From: Sedimentisphaerales bacterium
GTDB taxonomy: Bacteria; Planctomycetota; Phycisphaerae; Sedimentisphaerales; SM23-30
DNA: 5,526 nucleotides
Assembly: GCA_030640865.1 (NCBI GenBank)
Contig: DAOWIP010000563.1
Span: forward strand, 1 to 5,526
Reading direction: 5' to 3'
Shown here: positions 1 to 4,286 of the stretch, piece by piece
Layout: every line of letters begins with the position of its first letter
Position numbering within the stretch: the first letter of the stretch is position 1
Made by a program: the position numbers and the translations under genes
Notes under the pieces: generated by a model
The model's database searches: none
The model's input: only the letters and a program-made list of their open reading frames with translations
Told to the model about the DNA's origin: nothing

Positions 1-63
1 CCTATCCACGCCCCAACCTTTGGGACGATATCAAAATCTTAAATCATAAAATCTCAAATTCCC
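1..63. other. Intergenic tail after the URO-D gene
   Basis: A+T-rich sequence downstream of the URO-D stop codon. It contains a loose repeat of AAATCT/AAATCA units (about 32-59) and a weak 5-bp hairpin (CCCAA/TTGGG, 12-24). Neither is followed by a T tract on the minus strand, so no intrinsic terminator can be assigned. The end of the transcript probably lies outside the window. Confidence 0.4.
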
Positions 64-1317
64 TTACCTGCCGCTGTCGCGGATCGCTTTCAACATTGCC
101 AGTATGTTTTCCGTCGGCGTATTGGCCTGAGTATTATGGGTAGTGTTAAACACAAACCCACCGTCCTTGTTGAATATTTCGATTCGCTCCCTCACTTCGT
201 TATACACTTCTTCCGGCGTACCGAACGGCAGGCTTTGTTGCGTATCCACTCCGCCACCCCAGAAAACAAGGTCTCGGCCATATTTCTCTTTCAGATTTCG
301 CGGTTCCATGCCAGTCGCCGAGCACTGAACCGGATTGATAATATCAAAGCCGGATTCGATAAAATGTGACATGAACGGCTCAACCGCCCCACAGGAATGT
401 TTGAACGTCTTCCATGTAGTATTTTCGTGAATCCAGTCATTGATTTGCTTGTAATATGGCGCATAGAGTGAATCGTATGTATCCGTTGAACAGAAACTGG
501 ACGTCTGAGTACCGAAATCCGTACCGCAGATAAAGACCGCGTCGATGGCATCGCCGACTACCACGTGAATTTTTTTCAGGTTCGCAATGGCAATTTCGCA
601 TTCTCGGCTGAAAATTTCCCGCACATAATCCTGTCGAATGGCCGTTGACATATACCATTCGGTTATATCCCGGATTCCTTTGGGGTGCTTCAAAAAGGGC
701 GCCGGCACCAGTGCAATATCCCCCATAGCCATCCCACCGAACGTGGCGATAACGCCTCGGTCCGAACCTGAAAGCAACTCAACCTGTTCCTTGAAATACC
801 GCAGGTCTTCATCGGAAATCGGACCGAATTCTTCCAGATTATCTTCCACGTTCAATTTTTTTTCATCTATCGGTTCTTGTCGGACTATCGTGTCGAAAAA
901 GTAACTGCTTTTCGGCATCCGACCGCTTGGCGGCACAGTCGCGTCGCCTTGCGGATATATCAGGATGGCTCCGTCGCTGTCCGTCGTCGTAATAAAATGC
1001 TCCGAAACCAGTACTTCCTGGCCCCAGGGCGCACGAAACTCCTTCCAGTTCTCGTTGGGGAATCCGAACATCGTTTGCCTCGGCACAATCCCGCACACAT
1101 CAATACCCATTGCCTCCTTCAGATCATCATCAATCCACCCCAACATCTGATACGGCTCAAATGCCTTCACCGGTCGCTTCTCAAGGCCGAAATGTTCTCG
1201 CAGGTTCGCCACGCACGAAACATGGATACCGGTAACGGCCGTACTGCCGAAATCCACGCACACCCGATCCGCAGCCTTATGGTTCAACACCGCCTGAAAA
1301 CGCTCACGTGAGTTCAT
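64..1317 (-). CDS. URO-D superfamily protein (MtaA/corrinoid methyltransferase-like)
   Basis: A 417-residue cytoplasmic protein of the uroporphyrinogen-decarboxylase fold. The N-terminus (NSRERFQAVLNHKAADR, 2-18) is the usual opening of the MtaA/CmuA/URO-D-like branch. The HemE signature RPVWFMRQAGRY is absent, so haem synthesis is unlikely. Visible motifs are GTDFGTQ (265-271), HSCG (307-310, matching the His-x-Cys zinc site of thiol- and corrinoid-dependent methyltransferases), Cys332 in PVQCSA, GGGVDTQ (354-360) and a C-terminal FVFNTTHNTQANTPTENI block with His394. Members of this branch commonly move methyl groups between corrinoid proteins and thiols, or demethylate small methylated compounds. 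The substrate cannot be read from sequence, and no corrinoid-binding partner lies in the window. The ATG has a good Shine-Dalgarno (AGGA, five bases upstream). uppS ends only 27 bp upstream, suggesting co-transcription, though no functional link is evident. Family assignment is firm; substrate is unknown. Confidence 0.88.
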   Translation of the reverse strand: MNSRERFQAVLNHKAADRVCVDFGSTAVTGIHVSCVANLREHFGLEKRPVKAFEPYQMLGWIDDDLKEAMGIDVCGIVPRQTMFGFPNENWKEFRAPWGQEVLVSEHFITTTDSDGAILIYPQGDATVPPSGRMPKSSYFFDTIVRQEPIDEKKLNVEDNLEEFGPISDEDLRYFKEQVELLSGSDRGVIATFGGMAMGDIALVPAPFLKHPKGIRDITEWYMSTAIRQDYVREIFSRECEIAIANLKKIHVVVGDAIDAVFICGTDFGTQTSSFCSTDTYDSLYAPYYKQINDWIHENTTWKTFKHSCGAVEPFMSHFIESGFDIINPVQCSATGMEPRNLKEKYGRDLVFWGGGVDTQQSLPFGTPEEVYNEVRERIEIFNKDGGFVFNTTHNTQANTPTENILAMLKAIRDSGR

Positions 1318-1344
1318 GCTTATCCTGCTTCTCCCGATTCATCA

Positions 1345-2121
1345 TCATTTTGTATCAACCAGCCCGCCGAATCGGCGGTTGCGACTCGCGAAATCCCTGA
1401 TCGCCTCATACAGTGTTTCTTTACTGAAATCGGGCCATAGAACATCTGTTACATACAGTTCGGCGTATGATATTTGCCACAGTAAAAAATTGCTTATTCG
1501 CATTTCACCGGCCGTGCGTACCAAGAGGTCCGGATCGGGCAGGCCTGCCGTGTCGAGATACGAACTGACAGTTGCGTCATCGACGTCCTCAGGCTTTAAT
1601 TTGTCATTCCGGGCGTCACTGACCATCTGCGAAATCGCCCCGACCAACTCCTGTCGCCCCGAATAATTGAGTGCCAGACTCAGTGTCATTCCTGTATTGT
1701 CCCGGCTGAGCCGCATAGTCTCGTGTAGTTCACGGAGAACATTTTCCGGCAGTTCTTTTTCATTACCGAGGTGCCTTACCTTGATATTGTTATGCATAAT
1801 GGTCGGCCGTTCCTGTATCAGATATTCTTCATACAGGGCCATCAGGCCTTTAACTTCTTTCGGCGGACGTTTCCAGTTTTCCGTGCTGAAGGAGTACAGC
1901 GTAAGACATTCGATCCCCAGCCGGGCCGCTTCGGTAATTACGTTGCGTACCCCCTTGCTGCCGTTGCGATGTCCTTCCAGCCTTGGCAAACCGCGTTGTT
2001 GCGCCCATCGGCCGTTGCCGTCCATTATTATCGCGATGTGCCGGGGCATACGATTCAGGGGAATACCCAATACGGGATGCATTTCAGACCCATCAGGTTT
2101 TGTTCGAGAATTTGTTGTCAT
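1345..2121 (-). CDS. uppS: Isoprenyl transferase (undecaprenyl diphosphate synthase)
   Basis: A 258-residue cis-prenyltransferase, close to the roughly 250 residues usual for bacterial UppS. It condenses isopentenyl diphosphate onto farnesyl diphosphate to make undecaprenyl diphosphate, the lipid carrier for peptidoglycan and other envelope glycans, and works at the cytoplasmic face of the membrane. All family blocks are present: HIAIIMDGNGRWA (28-40, catalytic Asp34), HRNG (51-54), LTLYSFSTENWKRP (73-86), NYSGRQEL (152-159), and PDPDLLVRTAGEMRISNFLLWQ (195-216) followed by YAELYVTDVLWPDF. RRFGG sits near the end. An in-frame TGA two codons upstream limits the start to this ATG or to Met14/Met25. 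The ATG lacks a well-placed Shine-Dalgarno; a GGAGG lies 24 bases upstream, inside a small hairpin. The gene is followed 27 bp later by the URO-D gene. Function is secure; the exact start is less certain. Confidence 0.96.
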   Translation of the reverse strand: MTTNSRTKPDGSEMHPVLGIPLNRMPRHIAIIMDGNGRWAQQRGLPRLEGHRNGSKGVRNVITEAARLGIECLTLYSFSTENWKRPPKEVKGLMALYEEYLIQERPTIMHNNIKVRHLGNEKELPENVLRELHETMRLSRDNTGMTLSLALNYSGRQELVGAISQMVSDARNDKLKPEDVDDATVSSYLDTAGLPDPDLLVRTAGEMRISNFLLWQISYAELYVTDVLWPDFSKETLYEAIRDFASRNRRFGGLVDTK

Positions 2122-2138
2122 AACTCACTACTCTTAAC

Positions 2139-2165
2139 TTTGACACCTCCGCCAAAAGTGTCGAA
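2139..2165. promoter_or_regulatory. Small hairpin in the uppS leader containing GGAGG
   Basis: TTTGACAC (2139-2146) pairs with GTGTCGAA (2158-2165), giving 8 pairs with one G-T wobble around an 11-base loop. On the minus strand it holds GGAGG (2146-2150), the only strong Shine-Dalgarno-like string before uppS, but 24 bases from the ATG. It may modulate uppS translation or be coincidental. Confidence 0.3.
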
Positions 2166-2217
2166 CGACCATAAAAATATGCGATTCCAGTCTGACATCA
2201 CAGTCGAGCTTAACTTA

Positions 2218-2231
2218 TGACGCTGGCGTCA
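2218..2231. promoter_or_regulatory. 14-bp palindrome TGACGC-TG-GCGTCA
   Basis: Perfect 6-bp arms around a 2-bp centre, 97 bp upstream of the uppS start. The tight symmetry resembles a dimeric-regulator operator more than an RNA hairpin. The minus strand reads TTGACG across it, like a -35 box, but no convincing -10 follows at the right distance. No regulator can be named. Confidence 0.35.
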
Positions 2232-2245
2232 ATTTTCCACTGTGT

Positions 2246-2295
2246 GGCACCTTTTTGCCGCAGGCAAACTTGTTTGCTGAAGGCAAAGAGGTGTT
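2246..2295. repeat. 50-nt interrupted palindrome between purA and uppS
   Basis: CACCTTTTTGCC (2248-2259) pairs with GGCAAAGAGGTG (2282-2293): 12 pairs including one G-T. Two more wobble pairs extend it outward (2246-2247 with 2294-2295). Inside is a symmetric 4/4 internal loop (GCAG/TGAA), then GCAAAC (2264-2269) opposite GTTTGC (2272-2277). It resembles REP-type or MITE-like palindromes. It lies 43 bp after the purA stop and could protect or terminate the purA transcript, but no T tract follows on the minus strand, so it is not a classical terminator. Confidence 0.65.
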
Positions 2296-2301
2296 TCAGC
2301 C

Positions 2302-2350
2302 CTTTACCCTCTACTCTTTACTCTTTACCCTCTACCCTTTACCCTCTACT
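2302..2350. repeat. Seven tandem heptads, consensus CTYTACY, overlapping the end of purA
   Basis: Seven consecutive 7-bp units: CTTTACC, CTCTACT, CTTTACT, CTTTACC, CTCTACC, CTTTACC, CTCTACT. The two units nearest purA (2337-2350) encode part of its last residues (SRG) and its TAA stop (2339-2341). The remaining units lie just downstream. Minus-strand RNA would be purine-rich (GGGTAAAG-like). Confidence 0.85.
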
Positions 2351-3625
2351 TACCAGTTGTTCCCTGCCCGGCCCAACGCCCACCATCCGGATCGGAACTC
2401 CAAGAATTTCTTCTACTCGCTGAACATATTGTTGTGCCGCCATTGGTAAATCCTCGAATGAGCAAACCGCCCGGAGATTCTGATCAAACCCCGTCAGTGT
2501 TTCATATTCACATTCTACCTGGCTCAGTACCGACTCCTCAGCGGGGAAAAAATCCAGTTTTTTGCCTTGATAGTGGTACGCCGTACACACCTTTAATTCT
2601 TTCAGACCGCTGAGCGTATCCAGATGTTGCATAACAACTTCGTTGATCCCTCCTATTCGGATCGAATATTCCACCGCTACCGCGTCGAACCATCCGCATC
2701 GCCTTGGCCGACCGGTCGTCGTACCGTATTCATGCCCTTTATCTCGAATATAATCGCCGATCTTGTTATCTTGTTCGCTGGGAAACGGCCCGGCTCCCAC
2801 TCGCGTACTGTATGCCTTGCAGATTCCTAAATACCTATCGACTGCCCGCCCCGGCAGTCCCGTAGCCGCCGGCAGCCCTACGGCACTTGCGTTACTGCTG
2901 GTAACATACGGAAAAGTTCCGTGATCCAGGTCCAGCAGTGTGCCTTGGGCGCCTTCGAACAGCAGGTTTTTATTTTGCCCCCACGCTTTGTGCAGTAGTT
3001 CGGTGGTATCGACGATGATCGGGGCCAACTGTTCCGCCCAGTATTGGCACTTTTCCAGAATCGGTTCGTATTCCAGCGGCTCATTATCGTCGTAAAGTGC
3101 CGCGAACAGTGTGTTTTTATATTCTACTATTCTTTTTAATTTTTCTTTCAGGCCGTCCATATTCTGCAAGTCTGCCACTCGTAATGCCGTCGTCCGCATT
3201 ACCTTATCGCTGTAGCATGGACCTATCCCCCGCACTGTCGTACCGATCTTTGCCTTACCAAGGGAATCTTCACTGAGTTGGTCCTGTTTTTTGTGATAGT
3301 CCATCACGAGGTGTGCCCGGCCGGATATTCGCAGATTGTTTTTTGCCTCGATTCCCCGTTTTTTTAGTCCCGCTATTTCGCCCAGCAGCACTTCCGCGTC
3401 TAATGCCACCCCGTTCGTAATCACGCACAGCACATTTTCGTGAAGAATACCGCTTGGCATCAGATGCAGCTTGAACGATTCCTCACTGCTGTCCCGCACT
3501 ACGGTATGCCCGGCGTTCGCTCCGCCGCTGTAGCGGATCACCAGATCGGCCTTTTCGCTCAGTCGATCCACGATCTTGCCTTTACCCTCGTCTCCCCACT
3601 GTAATCCAACTATACATATATTCAT
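2339..3625 (-). CDS. purA: Adenylosuccinate synthetase
   Basis: A 428-residue cytoplasmic enzyme of full normal length. It joins IMP and aspartate using GTP to form adenylosuccinate, the first committed step from IMP to AMP. Diagnostic motifs appear in order: the phosphate-binding loop GLQWGDEGKGK (7-17) with Asp12, Gly-His-Thr at 39-41 (His40), GTTVRGIGPCY (128-138), FEGAQGTLLDLDHGTFPYVT (223-242), GTTTGRPRRCGWFD (301-314, the IMP/GTP-binding region) and the C-terminal GVGPGRE (416-422). The ATG has an AAGG Shine-Dalgarno (3632-3635) with a six-base spacer. The last codons fall in a tandem heptad repeat, so the three-residue SRG tail after the family end is probably repeat-derived. A structured 112-nt element and a candidate promoter precede the gene. 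uppS follows after 217 bp. Identification is secure. Confidence 0.98.
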   Translation of the reverse strand: MNICIVGLQWGDEGKGKIVDRLSEKADLVIRYSGGANAGHTVVRDSSEESFKLHLMPSGILHENVLCVITNGVALDAEVLLGEIAGLKKRGIEAKNNLRISGRAHLVMDYHKKQDQLSEDSLGKAKIGTTVRGIGPCYSDKVMRTTALRVADLQNMDGLKEKLKRIVEYKNTLFAALYDDNEPLEYEPILEKCQYWAEQLAPIIVDTTELLHKAWGQNKNLLFEGAQGTLLDLDHGTFPYVTSSNASAVGLPAATGLPGRAVDRYLGICKAYSTRVGAGPFPSEQDNKIGDYIRDKGHEYGTTTGRPRRCGWFDAVAVEYSIRIGGINEVVMQHLDTLSGLKELKVCTAYHYQGKKLDFFPAEESVLSQVECEYETLTGFDQNLRAVCSFEDLPMAAQQYVQRVEEILGVPIRMVGVGPGREQLVSRG

Positions 3626-3643
3626 TTCTAACCTTATTTAGTA

Positions 3644-3755
3644 CTTGTTGCGGAAGATGAGATACAGCGTGCCACGGCCATCTTGGCCGTGTTCTATCAC
3701 GTTCTTCACATAGTATCCCAGCGATATGCTGGAGATACACGTTTTCCGCAATAGG
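3644..3755. other. 112-nt three-way-junction element upstream of purA
   Basis: Read on the plus strand, the closing stem pairs 3644-3659 with 3740-3755: 16 consecutive pairs, four of them G-T, around the core TTGCGGAA/TTCCGCAA. Hairpin A pairs 3666-3671 with 3698-3703 and CACGGCCA (3673-3680) with TGGCCGTG (3684-3691) over a TCT loop. Hairpin B pairs GTATC-CCAGC (3713-3722) with GCTGG-(A)-GATAC (3728-3738) over a 5-base loop. The element ends eight bases before the purA Shine-Dalgarno, and on the minus strand it would form nearly the whole purA 5' leader. The plus-strand wobbles instead favour a plus-strand RNA or a single-stranded DNA fold. GAGATACA occurs twice (3659-3666, 3732-3739), allowing an alternative pairing of GTATC (3713-3717). 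I do not recognise a known riboswitch class. A REP/MITE-type repeat is the main alternative. Confidence 0.6.
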
Positions 3756-3763
3756 AACTATTT

Positions 3764-3793
3764 ATATTATTAAGTAACAATTATCCATTACAA
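3764..3793 (-). promoter_or_regulatory. Candidate purA promoter
   Basis: Minus-strand TTGTAA (3788-3793) and TAATAT (3764-3769) are separated by 18 bp in A+T-rich sequence. The predicted start near 3757 would begin the transcript at the outer edge of the 3644-3755 structured element. The hexamers are imperfect, so this is moderate evidence. Confidence 0.4.
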
Positions 3794-3806
3794 GAGTTCA
3801 TTAAAC

Positions 3807-3862
3807 AGCCCCTGCTGTCAAGCAGGGGTTCTTCCCACCAGCCCCTGATGTAAAATCAGGGG
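3807..3862. repeat. Two tandem CCCCTG-type hairpins
   Basis: CCCCTGCT (3809-3816) and AGCAGGGG (3821-3828) form a perfect 8-bp stem over GTCA, extendable by a G-T and an A-T pair to 3807-3830. CCCCTGAT (3842-3849) and ATCAGGGG (3855-3862) form a second perfect 8-bp stem over GTAAA. The units share AGCCCCTG and start 33 bp apart. Each stem is internally compensated: the last two pairs differ between units yet remain complementary. This looks like a paired REP/BIME-type repeat. Neither is followed by a T tract. Confidence 0.65.
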
Positions 3863-4009
3863 GGTGAAATCACAATAAAACACGATTATCGAATGGTATC
3901 ACAACCGCTCGGCAGGGTCAAAACATAATTTGTTCACTCAACAGCCCGTTATTCTATACATGGACAGCCCTAAACACTCACGGTGCCGTAGCTATAAGCA
4001 CTTTGGCCA
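3863..4009. other. Intergenic stretch without recognised features
   Basis: No gene, RNA or strong repeat is seen here. A plus-strand frame is open from 3868 to 4050 but has no plausible start codon. A 20-codon ATG frame (3960-4022) and a 16-codon minus-strand frame (3970-4020) have no recognisable product. ACAGCCC recurs at 3940-3946 and 3964-3970, probably by chance. Confidence 0.5.
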
Positions 4010-4037
4010 TTGCGCATCATAATATTTGCTTGCGCAT
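4010..4037. promoter_or_regulatory. Two TTGCGCAT sites 20 bp apart
   Basis: TTGCGCAT occurs at 4010-4017 and again at 4030-4037. Each contains the palindrome TGCGCA. The 20-bp period is about two helical turns, so both sites would face the same side of the DNA, as in paired regulator-binding sites. They lie about 100 bp upstream of the small-RNA start and about 385 bp upstream of purA. The binding factor is unknown. Confidence 0.35.
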
Positions 4038-4044
4038 GTAGTCC

Positions 4045-4079
4045 TTTTTCCGATTTTTAATGGGCATTTTTCTTATTTT
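4045..4079. promoter_or_regulatory. Repeated T tracts upstream of the small-RNA promoter
   Basis: T runs of four to five bases lie at 4045-4049, 4054-4058, 4067-4071 and 4076-4079, spaced about 9, 13 and 9 bp. This could give some intrinsic curvature or act as an upstream activating element for the promoter at 4101-4130. The phasing is approximate. Confidence 0.25.
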
Positions 4080-4100
4080 GTAAATCTTTCCCATAAATAA

Positions 4101-4130
4101 TTGTACTGCGTCCCTTTTCGGTGATATAAT
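4101..4130 (+). promoter_or_regulatory. Sigma-70-type promoter with extended -10
   Basis: TATAAT (4125-4130) is a perfect -10 box preceded by TG at 4122-4123, making a consensus extended -10 (TGaTATAAT). TTGTAC (4101-4106) is a partial -35 box at 18-bp spacing. The predicted start is near 4137-4138, exactly where the GC-rich stem of the downstream small-RNA candidate begins. No plus-strand protein gene follows. Confidence 0.6.
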
Positions 4131-4137
4131 ATAGCGT

Positions 4138-4204
4138 GGCCGATGTGGCGGCACTTTCACTTCTTAACCCGACCGATGTATAGCCGCCCACCGGCCTTTT
4201 TTTT
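4138..4204 (+). ncRNA. Candidate 67-nt hairpin small RNA
   Basis: The stretch from the predicted start to the T tract is one hairpin. GGCCG (4138-4142) pairs with CGGCC (4192-4196). After an A-C mismatch come TG/CA pairs, a bulged T at 4146, then GGCGGC (4147-4152) with GCCGCC (4183-4188), for 13 pairs in all. The stem closes directly onto TTTTTTTT (4197-4204). The 30-base loop (4153-4182) is pyrimidine-rich in its first half. CCGATGT occurs twice (4140-4146, 4173-4179). An extended -10 promoter sits at the correct distance upstream, and no plus-strand gene is nearby to need a terminator. The loop stretch TCACT-TCTTAAC (4157-4168) is complementary to the uppS leader just before its ATG. I do not recognise a known RNA family. 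A promoter-proximal terminator with no separate role is the alternative. Confidence 0.55.
4183..4204 (+). terminator. Intrinsic terminator of the small-RNA candidate
   Basis: The 3' arm of a 13-pair GC-rich stem (partner arm 4138-4152) runs directly into eight T residues. It works only on the plus strand: the minus strand has no T tract beyond the hairpin, so it does not terminate the cupin gene. Confidence 0.7.
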
Positions 4205-4257
4205 CGTCAAAACAGGGGTAACAGTCGATCATACAAATAGGGCGCGCGCTTGGGTGC

Positions 4258-4282
4258 CACCTTTCTGTATTTCAGAGAGGTG
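4258..4282. other. 10-bp hairpin just after the cupin gene
   Basis: CACCTTTCTG (4258-4267) pairs with CAGAGAGGTG (4273-4282): ten pairs with one G-T over a TATTT loop, starting four bases past the cupin stop codon. On the minus strand it could stabilise the 3' end or help termination, but no T tract follows, so it is not a standard intrinsic terminator. Confidence 0.45.
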
Positions 4283-4286
4283 CTCT

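Noticed and set aside
877..1311. 144-codon plus-strand open frame
   Set aside because: Antisense shadow of the well-supported URO-D gene, low-quality protein with no family motif.
2228..2233. TTGACG on the minus strand as a uppS -35 box
   Set aside because: No acceptable -10 hexamer lies 16-18 bp downstream, and the hexamer is explained by the palindrome.
3640..3757. ZTP (pfl) or purine riboswitch upstream of purA
   Set aside because: The ZTP signature CCGCCUGGGC and the conserved purine-riboswitch junction bases are not present.
3641..3760. Integron attC site or hammerhead-type ribozyme for the three-way-junction element
   Set aside because: The ends lack the GTTRRRY/RYYYAAC core pair of attC. 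The hammerhead core (CUGANGA and GAAA) is absent on both strands.
3970..4037. Minus-strand mini-frames: a 6-codon frame (MRKQIL) with an AAGGA site upstream, overlapping by ATGA a 16-codon frame
   Set aside because: The coupling looks tidy, but frames this short arise readily by chance. They contain the TTGCGCAT repeats and lead to no downstream gene for over 340 bp.
3868..4050. Plus-strand frame open for about 60 codons, possible gene remnant
   Set aside because: No plausible start codon or Shine-Dalgarno, and the translation matches no family I can recognise.
2139..4282. Apparent excess of G-T wobble pairs on the plus strand in several hairpins
   Set aside because: I accepted G-T but not A-C pairs when reading the plus strand, so most of this is ascertainment bias. 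The small-RNA stem itself has an A-C mismatch. It was kept only as an argument for the 16-pair stem at 3644-3755.
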